DNA from: Pseudomonas mediterranea CFBP 5447
Lineage (GTDB): Bacteria > Pseudomonadota > Gammaproteobacteria > Pseudomonadales > Pseudomonadaceae
Assembly: GCF_000774145.1 (NCBI RefSeq)
Contig: NZ_KN322981.1
Location: 219,170 to 283,169, forward strand
Reading direction: 5' to 3'
Length of the DNA: 64,000 nt
The position numbers were made by a program, and so were the translations under genes. Every line of letters begins with the position of its first letter. The stretch's first letter is position 1. This document shows positions 26,351 through 35,179 of this stretch, one piece after another. The notes below the pieces were generated by a model. The model searched no databases, was not told the DNA's origin, and saw nothing but the letters and a program-made list of their open reading frames with translations.

Positions 26351-27226
26351 TCAGCGCAAGAAGGCCTGCCGATACTCCCCTGGCGTCGCCCCCAATGCCT
26401 GGCGAAAGCGATGGGTGAAGTGGCTGGCGCTGGCGAACCCGCAAGCCAGTGCCACGTCGCCCAGCGGTTGCGAGGTATTGCGCAGCAGGTGCCGCGCCTG
26501 TGCCAGGCGTCTTGCCAACAAATACTGGTGGGGTGGCAGCCCGAAGCTTTCGCGGAACATCCGGGCAAAGTGGTATTCGGACAGCGCACACAGTGCCGCC
26601 AGTTGCCCGAGGCTGATGGCCTCGGCCAGATGACTGTCGATGTAGTCCACCAGCAACCGGCGCTGATGCGCGGCCAGCCCGCCCTTGAGGCGCAGTCCCT
26701 GGCGTTGGCCGACCTGGCTGAGCAGCAGATGATTGAGCAGCTCAAAGGCCAGGCTGGTAGTCAGCAGGCGTTCGCCAGGTTCATCCCAGTTCAAAGCGAT
26801 CAACTGGCGAAAGCGTTGCGCCTGTTGCTCGTCGTCGAGGAAGGTCGCCTCGCGCAGCTGCACTTGCCGGGGTTCCCGATCCAGCAGCGTGACGCAACCG
26901 AGGGCGAACTGTTCGGCACTGAAGTACAGATGGGCGAGGCGAATGTCGCCGTTGATGACCCAGGCCGATTCATGGTCCGCCGGCAGGACGCAGAGTTTGT
27001 CAGGCGCCCCGAGCGTGTCGGGTCGTTCGCGACGGAAGGTGCCGGTGCCGCCGGCGATGTAGCAGGACAATGTGTGGTGGGTCGGCGCCTCGTAATCCCG
27101 GGCGTCGTGATGATTGGTCCACAAGGCGGCCGCCATGCCGTCACCGAGCTCGGCACTGTGCTCCAGGCGGGCATTGGGCGAGCTGTTGAGGGCTTGGAAG
27201 ACTTGCAGGGTTTGCAGTGTGGGCAT
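26351..27226 (-). CDS. AraC-family transcriptional regulator
   Basis: 291 residues: an N-terminal cupin-like sensing domain (about 20-150) and a C-terminal double HTH (about 190-288), with LSEYHFARMFRESFGLPPHQYLLARRLAQARHLL and the second-HTH run VALACGFASASHFTHRFRQALGATPGEYR. It is divergent from an EamA transporter gene 140 bp away and probably controls it. Inducer unknown. Confidence 0.9.
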   Translation of the reverse strand: MPTLQTLQVFQALNSSPNARLEHSAELGDGMAAALWTNHHDARDYEAPTHHTLSCYIAGGTGTFRRERPDTLGAPDKLCVLPADHESAWVINGDIRLAHLYFSAEQFALGCVTLLDREPRQVQLREATFLDDEQQAQRFRQLIALNWDEPGERLLTTSLAFELLNHLLLSQVGQRQGLRLKGGLAAHQRRLLVDYIDSHLAEAISLGQLAALCALSEYHFARMFRESFGLPPHQYLLARRLAQARHLLRNTSQPLGDVALACGFASASHFTHRFRQALGATPGEYRQAFLR

Positions 27227-27365
27227 GATCGGTTATCTCCAACGCCTTGCATCCTACTCCGTTGGAAGACCCGTGCCAGCCTGCACGCCAACAAAACCGC
27301 AAGTTTACGCAAGCGCCCGGTGGGCGACGGCGTGACACTGAACGCCATTGTCAGGAGCCGTCACC

Positions 27366-28283
27366 ATGAACCTCTCGCTTTACCTGCTTACCGTACTCAT
27401 CTGGGGCACCACCTGGATTGCGCTGAAGTTGCAACTGGGCGTCGTCGCCATCCCGGTATCGATTGTCTATCGCTTCGGTCTCGCGGCCCTGATCCTGTTC
27501 GCAATGCTTCTGCTCAGCCGGCGCCTGCAGGTGATGAACCGCCGTGGTCATTTGATCTGCCTGGCCCAGGGGCTGTGCCTGTTCTGCATCAATTTCATGT
27601 GTTTCCTCACGGCCAGCCAGTGGATTCCCAGTGGCCTGGTGGCGGTGGTGTTTTCCACGGCGACGCTGTGGAATGCCCTCAACGCCCGGGTGTTCTTCGG
27701 CCAGCGGATCGCCCGTAACGTACTGTTGGGCGGTGCGTTGGGGTTGCTGGGGCTGGGGCTGTTGTTCTGGCCGGAATTGGCTGGTCATCACGCGAGTCCG
27801 CAGACGCTGCTCGGGTTGGCGTTGGCATTGCTGGGCACCTTGTGTTTTTCGGCGGGCAACATGCTCTCGAGCCTGCAACAAAAAGCCGGGCTCAAGCCGT
27901 TGACCACCAATGCCTGGGGTATGGCCTACGGGGCGACGATGTTGGCGGGATGGTGCTTGTTCAACGGGATTGCTTTCGACATGGAATGGAACCTGCGCTA
28001 CATCGGTTCGTTGCTGTATCTGGTGATTCCGGGTTCGGTGATCGGCTTCACCGCTTACCTGACGCTGGTAGGGCGCATGGGGCCGGAAAGGGCGGCGTAT
28101 TGCACGGTGCTGTTCCCGGTGGTGGCGTTGAATGTCTCGGCGTTTGTCGAAGGTTACCAATGGACGGCACCGGCGCTGGCCGGGCTGGTATTGGTGATGT
28201 TGGGGAACGTGCTGGTATTTCGCAAGCCTCGTCCAGCGGCGCCAAGTGTCGCGCTTTGTGGGAGCAAGGCTTGCCCGCGATGA
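27366..28283 (+). CDS. EamA/DMT-family transporter
   Basis: 305 residues, ten membrane segments in two five-helix EamA repeats (about 1-135 and 145-290). LIWGTTWIALKLQLG is the first-helix signature. The ATG at 27366 has AGGAG at a good distance. Members export amino acids or metabolites; substrate unknown. Divergent from the AraC regulator. The last ten codons and the stop lie inside a REP element, so the C-terminal tail ALCGSKACPR is REP-encoded. Confidence 0.87.
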   Translation: MNLSLYLLTVLIWGTTWIALKLQLGVVAIPVSIVYRFGLAALILFAMLLLSRRLQVMNRRGHLICLAQGLCLFCINFMCFLTASQWIPSGLVAVVFSTATLWNALNARVFFGQRIARNVLLGGALGLLGLGLLFWPELAGHHASPQTLLGLALALLGTLCFSAGNMLSSLQQKAGLKPLTTNAWGMAYGATMLAGWCLFNGIAFDMEWNLRYIGSLLYLVIPGSVIGFTAYLTLVGRMGPERAAYCTVLFPVVALNVSAFVEGYQWTAPALAGLVLVMLGNVLVFRKPRPAAPSVALCGSKACPR

Positions 28284-28346
28284 AAGCGACGCGCTTTGTC
28301 AGAAACCGAGGCGTTCGTTTCGCGGGCAAGCCGTGCTCTCACAAAG
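28258..28346. repeat. REP pair overlapping the end of the EamA gene
   Basis: GTGGGAGCAAGGCTTGCCCGCG at 28258 and its diverged inverted partner (CGCGGGCAAGCCGTGCTCTCAC) ending near 28342 belong to the 'CAAGGCTTGCCCGCG' REP subtype. The left copy provides the stop codon of the transporter gene. Confidence 0.85.
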
Positions 28347-28373
28347 CAGGGCGATGGGGTGTGGCGCCGGCTT

Positions 28374-29345
28374 CTACTTCCAGACCTGCGGATTGACCAG
28401 GTTCTGCGGTCGTTCACCCAGCAGCGCACTGCGCAAGTTATCCACCGCGAGATTGGCCATGGCTTCACGGGTTTCGTGGGTCGCGGAGCCAATGTGTGGC
28501 AGGGTGACGGCGTTCTTCAGCTGGAACAGCGGCGATTCGGCCAACGGTTCCTTCTCGTAGACGTCCAGGCCTGCGCCGCGGATGCGGTTGTTCTGCAAGG
28601 CCTCGATCAGCGCCGGCTCATCCACTACCGGGCCGCGGGAAATGTTGATCAGGATGGCGCTCGGCTTCATCAGCGACAATTCCCGCTGGCCAATCAAATG
28701 GCGGGTTTTTTCACTCAGGGGCACGACGAGGCAGACGAAGTCCGCTTCGGCCAGCAACTGGTCCAACTCGCGAAACTGCGCACCCAGCTGGTTTTCCAGT
28801 TCGGTCTTGCGGCTGTTGCCGCTGTACAGGATCGGCATGTTGAACCCCAACCGGCCACGCCGGGCGATGGCTGCGCCGATGTTGCCCATGCCGACGATGC
28901 CCAGGGTCTTGCCGTGGACGTCGCTGCCGAACAGTTGCGGTCCCACCGTCGCCTGCCATTGTCCGGCCTTGGTCCAGGCGTCCAGTTCGGCGACGCGACG
29001 AGCGCTGCTCATCAGCAGGGCGAAGGCCAGGTCGGCGGTGCTTTCGGTCAGCACGTCGGGGGTGTTGGTGAGCATGATCCCGCGTTCATTGAAGTAGGCC
29101 AGGTCGTAGTTGTCGTAACCCACCGACACACTGGCGACCACCTGCAGGTTCGCGGCGTCTTGCAGTTGCTCGCGACCGAGTTTGCGACCGACACCGATCA
29201 GGCCGTGGGCATGGGGCAGGGCTTCGTTGAACTGCGCATTGATGTCGCCCTTCGATGGGCTCGGCACGATCACGTCGAAGTCCTGTTGCAGGCGCTCGAC
29301 CATCTGGGGCGTGATACGGCTGAAGGCAAGTACGGTTTTTTTCAT
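28374..29345 (-). CDS. D-2-hydroxyacid dehydrogenase (2-ketogluconate/glyoxylate reductase type)
   Basis: 323 residues. SVGYDNYD in the substrate domain, the NAD(P) motif GIVGMGNIGAAIARR near residue 148, the catalytic Arg in NISRGPVVDE, Glu in DVYEKEPL, and His in LPHIGSATHETR are all in place. The running sequence resembles GhrB/KguD enzymes that reduce 2-ketogluconate, glyoxylate or hydroxypyruvate with NADPH. No gluconate gene lies close by, so the substrate is inferred from similarity alone. Confidence 0.9.
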   Translation of the reverse strand: MKKTVLAFSRITPQMVERLQQDFDVIVPSPSKGDINAQFNEALPHAHGLIGVGRKLGREQLQDAANLQVVASVSVGYDNYDLAYFNERGIMLTNTPDVLTESTADLAFALLMSSARRVAELDAWTKAGQWQATVGPQLFGSDVHGKTLGIVGMGNIGAAIARRGRLGFNMPILYSGNSRKTELENQLGAQFRELDQLLAEADFVCLVVPLSEKTRHLIGQRELSLMKPSAILINISRGPVVDEPALIEALQNNRIRGAGLDVYEKEPLAESPLFQLKNAVTLPHIGSATHETREAMANLAVDNLRSALLGERPQNLVNPQVWK

Positions 29346-29441
29346 CGTGCAAGGCTCGTCTTGGAGGCAATACCAAGCACGCTAACATTCTCGGCGAGGG
29401 TTAGGCGAGGGGGGAGTGCAGGTTAAGACCTGGGATGACCT

Positions 29442-29530
29442 GTGGGAGCGAGCCTGCTCGCGATGGCGGCGGCACCAGCCAGCATTGATGTTGACTGGCA
29501 TGGCGCTATCGCGAGCAGGCTCGCTCCCAC
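29442..29530. repeat. REP pair
   Basis: GTGGGAGCGAGCCTGCTCGCG at 29442 and its inverse ending GCTCGCTCCCAC at 29530, spacer about 45 bp, between the dehydrogenase start and the YkgJ-like gene end. Confidence 0.92.
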
Positions 29531-29550
29531 AAGGGGCCTTTATGTCGTCT

Positions 29551-30300
29551 CTAGGCCGCCCGCAGCGAAATAAACGCGTAATCAGGAGTTATCTCAGTGA
29601 CGACCTGAGCTCCGCAGGCCATGACTTCGCGGGCGACGTCATCCCCGGACAGATGGAACTGCCATTCACCGGTTTCCGACTCAGTTGGCCGCAAGCGCGC
29701 CTGATCGATGGCGGCCGCGAACGCTGCCATGTCCGGCAGGTAGGCGGTAAACCCGTCGCCTTTCAGCGCGGTGGTGCGGATTCCCAGGGCTGCACAGATG
29801 CGATCCTTGATCGCGATTTCTTCACGATCGGCCTGGCGAGAACGTTCGATCAGCCCGGCCAGTTCTTCATCGACCAATTTCCCGCCGACGATCAGTTGCG
29901 GTCCGGTTTCCCAGGATTCCGGCGGGCAGTCCTTGGCGGCAGGGGTGAGCGGGATGTGTGGGTTGATTTCCATCGGATAGATGCGGCACACCAACGGGCG
30001 ACGTTCGTAGATGCGGCAGAGGTTTTCTTCGTCGAGATTATGGCAACGGCCGGCGTTATAAGCGGCGAAGGTGATCGCCACGAAGGCATCGCTGCCGCCG
30101 CTCCGAACCCTGACGGAACGGCGTTCGGCATGCTCGCGTTGCGCCACCGGCAGGCCGAGGCCATTGGGCAGGAAGGCTTCCACCAGGACAATGACCTGGC
30201 CGCCATCGCTTGCCCACATCCGAGCTTCGTCGAGGGTCAGGGGAACGTGGTGATCGGAGCAGCATTTGCCGCAGCCTACGCAGGAAAACCTTGTATTCAT
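29551..30300 (-). CDS. YkgJ-family cysteine-cluster protein
   Basis: 249 residues starting MNTRFSCVGCGKCC. Cysteines in CVGCGKCC, CHNLDEENLCRIYERRPLVCRIYP form the CxxCxxxC/ CxxxxxxxC metal-binding pattern (probably zinc or an iron-sulphur cluster) of this family. The frame extends upstream to 30360 but the motif-bearing N-terminus begins here; no strong ribosome binding site is seen. Function unknown; family members are sometimes annotated as oxidoreductase or Fe-S proteins. Confidence 0.8.
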   Translation of the reverse strand: MNTRFSCVGCGKCCSDHHVPLTLDEARMWASDGGQVIVLVEAFLPNGLGLPVAQREHAERRSVRVRSGGSDAFVAITFAAYNAGRCHNLDEENLCRIYERRPLVCRIYPMEINPHIPLTPAAKDCPPESWETGPQLIVGGKLVDEELAGLIERSRQADREEIAIKDRICAALGIRTTALKGDGFTAYLPDMAAFAAAIDQARLRPTESETGEWQFHLSGDDVAREVMACGAQVVTEITPDYAFISLRAA

Positions 30301-30377
30301 TGAGCGACCGGTCGAGAACTGGGAGGCGGCGACAGAAAAACGCCGTAATGCGCCTCGCAAAGCAAGTTATGCGCCAC

Positions 30378-30704
30378 TCACTGCTCGGTCGCGGTGGGGC
30401 GGATCGAGTCCCATTCGGTCACATGGGCAGTCTTGGTTTTCTTGCGGTAGAGGCACAGCTCGGTGCCGGTCGCCCCTTTCATGTGTTTCTGCGGGTATTG
30501 GCCTTGCAGCAACAGCGCGGTGTAGCCGACCCGGTCGTCGAATTGCGCGGCGGTGCCCACCGGTTCGGCGTTCTTCAAGCCACTGGCCTTGATGCAACTG
30601 GCCAAAACGGCTTTGTCGTAGGCGGCCCAGGCCTCCGGGCTGGAAGCATGGGCCTGGGAGGCCAGGGCAGCAAAGCCAAGGAAAATCAATGCGCGGGTTT
30701 TCAT
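30378..30704 (-). CDS. Small secreted protein of unknown function
   Basis: 108 residues with a signal peptide MKTRALIFLGFAALASQAHA. The mature part (SSPEAWAAYDKAVLASCIKASGLKNAEPVG) contains two cysteines (in ASCIKA and ELCLYR) that may form one disulphide. GAGG lies ahead of the ATG. Probably periplasmic; I do not recognise a named family. Confidence 0.75.
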   Translation of the reverse strand: MKTRALIFLGFAALASQAHASSPEAWAAYDKAVLASCIKASGLKNAEPVGTAAQFDDRVGYTALLLQGQYPQKHMKGATGTELCLYRKKTKTAHVTEWDSIRPTATEQ

Positions 30705-30805
30705 CGGGATGCCTCGTTCCGGAAAGTCAGGGCAAGAGTATGCCTGAGGTTGCCGGACCCTGATCGCTCCCGCGCCGGAGCGCAGGAGCGAGCCATCGGT
30801 ATAAC

Positions 30806-31708
30806 TCAGTGACCTTGCTCGGCCACCGCTTTGGCCGCAGTGATCAGGCACTTGGTCAGTTCTGGCGAGGAAAACTTGGTCAGTACCCCATTGGCGCCGG
30901 CCAGGCGGGCCTTCTCGCTGTTCATGGCGCTGTCCAGCGAGGTGTGCAGCAACACATAAAGGTGGGCGAAGTCCGGCGTTTCCCGCAAGGTGCGGGTGAG
31001 GGCGTAACCGTCCATTTCCGACATTTCGATGTCAGAGACGATGAGGTTGATCTGCCCGGCCGTGCCTTGCAGGTCCAACAGGCATTCGATGGCCTCCTTG
31101 GCGCTGCGAGCGGTATGGCATTGCAGGCCCAGGTTGCGCAGGGTGTGCACCGATTGCTGCAGCGCCACCTGGCTGTCGTCGACCACCAGGATCCGTGCGT
31201 TGCCCAGCACTTCGGCGTCTTCCATGCTCAGTTCGGTGGGCGCGGTTTCGATCTGCGCCGGCGCGATGCCATGGATGACTTTCTCGATGTCCAGCACCTG
31301 CACCAGCGTGCCGTCCACCGACGTTACGCCGGTGATGAATGCGCGGTTACCGCCGGAGCCGTAAGGCGGTGGCTTGATGTCGGTGGTCAGGCAATGGACG
31401 ATCTTGCTCACCGCCTGCACATGCAGGCCCTGCTTGGAGCGGCTGACGTCGGTAACGATCAGGCAGCCGCCATCCGGATCTTCCAGCGGCCGCTCGCCGA
31501 TGGCGCGGCTCAGGTCAATCACCGACAGCGATGTGCCACGCAGGGTCGCGATGCCTTTCACGTGCGGATGCGATTCCGGCAGTTTGGTCAGTGGCGGGCA
31601 CGGGATGATCTCACTGACTTTGAGCAGGTTGATTGCCATCAGCTTGCCGCTGCGCAAGGTAAACAGCAGAAGCGAAAGTGAATCTGCGCGGGCTTTGTTG
31701 GAAGACAT
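30806..31708 (-). CDS. cheV: CheV-type chemotaxis protein (CheW-REC)
   Basis: 300 residues: a CheW-like domain (about 8-155) and a receiver domain (about 172-298). The receiver has the acidic pair in ILVVDDSQ, the phospho-acceptor Asp in IVSDIEMSEMDG and the Lys region near LTKFSS. CheV couples chemoreceptors to CheA and buffers phosphorylation. It stands alone with no other chemotaxis genes nearby, as is common for one of the several Pseudomonas CheV paralogues. AGAAGG precedes the ATG at 31708; the upstream open frame covers a REP pair and is not coding. Confidence 0.9.
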   Translation of the reverse strand: MSSNKARADSLSLLLFTLRSGKLMAINLLKVSEIIPCPPLTKLPESHPHVKGIATLRGTSLSVIDLSRAIGERPLEDPDGGCLIVTDVSRSKQGLHVQAVSKIVHCLTTDIKPPPYGSGGNRAFITGVTSVDGTLVQVLDIEKVIHGIAPAQIETAPTELSMEDAEVLGNARILVVDDSQVALQQSVHTLRNLGLQCHTARSAKEAIECLLDLQGTAGQINLIVSDIEMSEMDGYALTRTLRETPDFAHLYVLLHTSLDSAMNSEKARLAGANGVLTKFSSPELTKCLITAAKAVAEQGH

Positions 31709-31834
31709 AAAAACCTTCTGTGGAAAAAGGTGGGGCGAACGTGAAGATCGCCAAAACAGCTTTCGATATTGGGTTATCGACTTGTTGGGGGCAGGCTTTA
31801 GGGTGAAAGCCCGGATCGTTGTAACAAGGCACTT

Positions 31835-31925
31835 GTGGCGAGGGAGCTTGCTCCCGCTTGGGTGCGCAGCGCCCATTAAAGATAGGGTTGCTGCGCAACC
31901 CAGCGTGAGCAAGCTCCCTCGCCAC
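31835..31925. repeat. REP pair (GTGGCGAGGGAGCTTGCTCCC type)
   Basis: Inverted copies at 31835 and ending at 31925 lie between the norR stop and the cheV start. Both genes read leftwards, so this hairpin probably ends or buffers read-through from norR into cheV. Confidence 0.9.
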
Positions 31926-31958
31926 AAAAGCGCTCGTCCCACAAACGCGTCTGGAAGA

Positions 31959-33515
31959 TTATTTGAGCCCCAACCGTCGCGCCATCCGTCCCAGGTTCGC
32001 CCGATCCAGCCCCAGTTCCCGGGCGGCGCTGGCCCAGTTGTGCTGATGGCGTTCCAGGCTGGCGCTGATCAGCCGACGCTGGAAATCATCCATGGCTTCG
32101 CGCAGGTCTCCCGTCACGGGGGCCGTCGCCAGGGCGGGGTGGATAGCGGAGGGTTCAGACGCTGGCTCGGTGGCCTGGGGCAGGTCCAGGTCCTGGGCGC
32201 CGAGGCTGAGGATTTTCGGGCGCACCGGGCATCTGCCCAGTGCTTTCAGAGCGCTACGGCCGATCAGGTGCTCCAGTTCACGCACGTTACCCGGCCAGTC
32301 GTAGGCCAGCAGCGCGGCCTGGGCGTCGCTGCTCAGGCGCAGGCTGTTAAGGCCCATGCGCGAGCGGTTCTGCTCCAGGAAGAAACCGCTGAGCAGGAGT
32401 ACATCCCGGCCGCGGTCCCGCAGCGCCGGTACCTGCAAGGGGTATACGCTCAGGCGGTGATAGAAGTCGGCTCGATAACGACCGTTGCGCACTTCTTCGG
32501 CCAGGTCGCGATTGGTCGCGGCGATCAGGCGCACATCGACCCGGTGTTCCTTGTCCGAGCCCAAGCGCTGCAACTGGCCGCTCTGCAACACTCGCAGCAG
32601 TTTGGCCTGGACGGTCAGGGACAGCTCACCCACTTCATCGAGGAACAACGTGCCGCCATCGGCCAACTCGAACTTGCCGCGCCGGTCGCTCGTGGCCCCG
32701 GTGAAAGCGCCGCGCACATGGCCGAAGAGTTCGCTTTCCACCAGGGTGTCCGGCAAGGCGGCGCAGTTGAGGCTGATCAGCGGCTGTTCGGCGCGCTTGG
32801 AGGCCGCATGGATGGCCTGGGCCACCAGCTCCTTGCCGACGCCGGTCTCGCCGGTGATCAACACGGTCAGGTCGCTGCCGCCTACCAGGTTGATCTCTTC
32901 CACCAGGCGTTTATGGGCTTTGCTCTGGCCGACCATATCGCGGGGTTGCTGGCCGCTGGCCTGGCGATAGACCTCGGCGCGACGGTGTTCGTCTTCGGCT
33001 TTCAAGGCCAGGCGTTCGATGCGTTCGGCGGCGCTGACCGTGGCGGCGGCGAGGCTGGCGAAGGCTTGCAAGGCGCTGAGGTCGATGGGCTCGAAGCGTT
33101 CCGGATCCAGTGAATCAAGGGTCAGCAGACCCCAGGGACGTTCGTCGACGAACAGCGGGCAGCCCATGCAATCGTGAACCTCCAGATGGTCGTCGAGGCC
33201 TTCGACCAGCCCGTCGTAGGGATCGGGCAGGTCGCTGTCGGTAGCGAAACGGGTGGGATGCGGGTTGGCCAGCAACGCTTCGAAGCGCGGGTGCTCGCTG
33301 ACCCGGAAACGCCGGCCCAGGGTGTCGGTGCTCAAGCCGTCCACTGCCAGCGGCACCAGGCAGTCCCCGTCCAGCCGCAACAACGCCGCCGCGTCGCAGG
33401 GCAGCAAGGCGCGCAGGGCACCGAGCAGGCGGCGATAGCGCTCGCCTTCAGGCAGCTCGCGGGACAGGTCCGCCACCAGTGGCAGCAGGGAAGTCAGCAG
33501 TGAGGTTGCGGTCAT
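31959..33515 (-). CDS. norR: Nitric-oxide-responsive sigma-54 activator NorR/FhpR
   Basis: 518 residues: GAF domain (about 20-165), AAA+ domain (about 190-430) and Fis-type HTH (about 485-515). Walker A GETGVGKE is at 222-229, the sigma-54 contact loop GAFTGA at 269-274 and the Walker B LFLDE at 290-294. In the GAF domain, D98/D101 (LPDPYDGL), C116 and D134 occupy the positions of the E. coli NorR iron ligands, so NO sensing by a mononuclear iron is likely. Divergent from flavohaemoglobin; in P. aeruginosa the equivalent regulator is FhpR. Confidence 0.93.
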   Translation of the reverse strand: MTATSLLTSLLPLVADLSRELPEGERYRRLLGALRALLPCDAAALLRLDGDCLVPLAVDGLSTDTLGRRFRVSEHPRFEALLANPHPTRFATDSDLPDPYDGLVEGLDDHLEVHDCMGCPLFVDERPWGLLTLDSLDPERFEPIDLSALQAFASLAAATVSAAERIERLALKAEDEHRRAEVYRQASGQQPRDMVGQSKAHKRLVEEINLVGGSDLTVLITGETGVGKELVAQAIHAASKRAEQPLISLNCAALPDTLVESELFGHVRGAFTGATSDRRGKFELADGGTLFLDEVGELSLTVQAKLLRVLQSGQLQRLGSDKEHRVDVRLIAATNRDLAEEVRNGRYRADFYHRLSVYPLQVPALRDRGRDVLLLSGFFLEQNRSRMGLNSLRLSSDAQAALLAYDWPGNVRELEHLIGRSALKALGRCPVRPKILSLGAQDLDLPQATEPASEPSAIHPALATAPVTGDLREAMDDFQRRLISASLERHQHNWASAARELGLDRANLGRMARRLGLK

Positions 33516-33566
33516 AATGACTCCGTGTAGTCGAAAGGACTATATCCTTGCTCGTGTCTTAATGAC
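33511..33566. promoter_or_regulatory. Three NorR-type enhancer sites
   Basis: GTCATAATGAC (33511-33521), GTCGAAAGGAC (33530-33540) and GTCTTAATGAC (33556-33566) each fit GTC-N5-GAC, that is the GT-N7-AC core known for NorR. The number three equals that upstream of E. coli norVW, where NorR hexamers assemble on three sites. The first overlaps the norR start codon, suggesting autoregulation. Confidence 0.8.
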
Positions 33567-33606
33567 TAATTTATTTTTAACTTATTGAAAATAAAGGAAA
33601 ATATTC

Positions 33607-33623
33607 TTGGCATGGAAACTGAT
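33607..33623 (+). promoter_or_regulatory. Putative sigma-54 promoter of the flavohaemoglobin gene
   Basis: TTGGCATG-GAAA-CTGAT has the correct -24 element and spacing, but the -12 element CTGAT departs from TTGCW. It lies 40-60 bp before the ATG and 40 bp after the NorR sites, as expected for a NorR-activated promoter. Confidence 0.6.
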
Positions 33624-33665
33624 AAGCATGGATATCCGTTTCCGTAATACGCGAGGAGTCACCTT

Positions 33666-34847
33666 ATGCTCACCCGGGAAGAACGCGCCATCATTCGCTC
33701 CACCGTTCCATTGCTTGAAAGTGGTGGTGAAGCGCTCATCACTCACTTCTACCGCATGATGCTTTCCGAGTATCCCCAGGTCCGACCACTGTTCAACCAG
33801 GCTCACCAGGCCAGCGGCGATCAACCCCGGGCCCTGGCCAACGGCGTGTTGATGTATGCGCGGCACATCGACCAGCTCGACCAGTTGGGTGACCTGGTGG
33901 CGAAAATCGTCAACAAGCACGTCGCCTTGCAGATCGAGCCCCAGCATTACCCGATTGTCGGTTCCTGCTTGTTGCGGGCGATTGCCGAAGTGCTGGGCAA
34001 CGAAATTGCGACGCCCGAAGTGATCTCGGCCTGGGGCGCCGCCTATAATCAATTGGCCGATATCCTCATCGATGCCGAAGTCGGCATGTACGACAAGAAG
34101 GCCGCTGCCCCGGGTGGCTGGCGGGGCGATCGGGAATTCATCCTGGTGGCCAAGGTCCAGGAAAGCTCGGAGATCACCTCGTTCTACTTCGAACCGGCGG
34201 ACAAGGGGCCGATTCTGCTGGCCGAGCCGGGTCAATACATCGGCATGAAACTGTTCCTGGACGGTGAGGAAGTGCGCCGCAACTATTCGCTGTCGGCCCT
34301 GGCGGACAACGGCCAGTATCGGATCAGCGTCAAGCGCGAGCCGGGTGGGCGGGTATCGAACTACCTGCATCATGATTTCCAGATTGGCAGCAGCATCCAG
34401 TTGTTCCCGCCGTCCGGGGATTTCTACCTGACCGCCAGCGACAAGCCACTGGTGCTGATCAGCGGTGGCGTCGGCATCACCCCGACCCTGGCAATGCTGC
34501 AGGCGGCGTTGCAAACCGAGCGGCCAGTGCATTTCATTCACTGCGCACGCAATGGTCGCGCCCACGCCTTCCGTGAGTGGATCGACGACCTGGCCGAGCG
34601 GCACCCACAGCTCAAGCGTTTCTATTGCTATGACGAAGACGACGGCCTGAGTCCGGCGGCCGACCGGATTGGCTTGCTGAGCCAGGAGCAACTGGCCAAA
34701 TGGCTGCCGGAACAGCGTGACCTGGATGCCTATTTCCTTGGGCCGAAAGGCTTCATGGCGGCTGTGAAGCGTCACCTCAAAGCCCTGGGCGTCCCGGATG
34801 GACAGAGCCGCTACGAGTTCTTCGGGCCGGCTGCGGCGCTGGAATAA
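33666..34847 (+). CDS. hmp: Flavohaemoprotein, nitric oxide dioxygenase
   Basis: 393 residues: globin domain (about 1-140, proximal His in VNKHVALQI), FAD domain (about 150-255, with RNYSLS) and NAD domain (about 260-390, with SGGVGITPTLAML). Converts NO and O2 to nitrate with NADH/NADPH and protects against nitrosative stress. Named fhp in P. aeruginosa. Divergent from norR with three NorR sites and a sigma-54-like promoter in the gap, so NO-inducible. Confidence 0.95.
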   Translation: MLTREERAIIRSTVPLLESGGEALITHFYRMMLSEYPQVRPLFNQAHQASGDQPRALANGVLMYARHIDQLDQLGDLVAKIVNKHVALQIEPQHYPIVGSCLLRAIAEVLGNEIATPEVISAWGAAYNQLADILIDAEVGMYDKKAAAPGGWRGDREFILVAKVQESSEITSFYFEPADKGPILLAEPGQYIGMKLFLDGEEVRRNYSLSALADNGQYRISVKREPGGRVSNYLHHDFQIGSSIQLFPPSGDFYLTASDKPLVLISGGVGITPTLAMLQAALQTERPVHFIHCARNGRAHAFREWIDDLAERHPQLKRFYCYDEDDGLSPAADRIGLLSQEQLAKWLPEQRDLDAYFLGPKGFMAAVKRHLKALGVPDGQSRYEFFGPAAALE

Positions 34848-34884
34848 AGGCGGGCGGCAAGCCTGGCAGAACCGGGTTGCCTTC

Positions 34885-34977
34885 ATCGCGAGCAGGCTCG
34901 CTCCCACAGGGAATTGCGGCGGATGCACTGTTGTGACCGCCGCAAAAACTGTGGGAGCGAGCCTGCTCGCGAAGGGG
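34885..34977. repeat. REP pair
   Basis: Inverted REP copies (ATCGCGAGCAGGCTCGC at the left, GTGGGAGCGAGCCTGCTCGCG at 34951) after hmp. Confidence 0.92.
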
Positions 34978-35179
34978 CCGGCATGCGTTGCACATTCTCA
35001 ACTGACCCTTCGCCCGCTCAAGGTTAATCCGCACTTAACCTTTTTCCTGTCTATTCCCCCTCAAAGTTGGCGCAAGCCGCTCGTTCACTGTCATGGCCAA
35101 CGTGTAGACTTCGGCCATCCGACAGCGCGCCGAGTGTCGCAAGGCTGTGCGTCGATCCATGCATCCAAAGGAAAACGCA

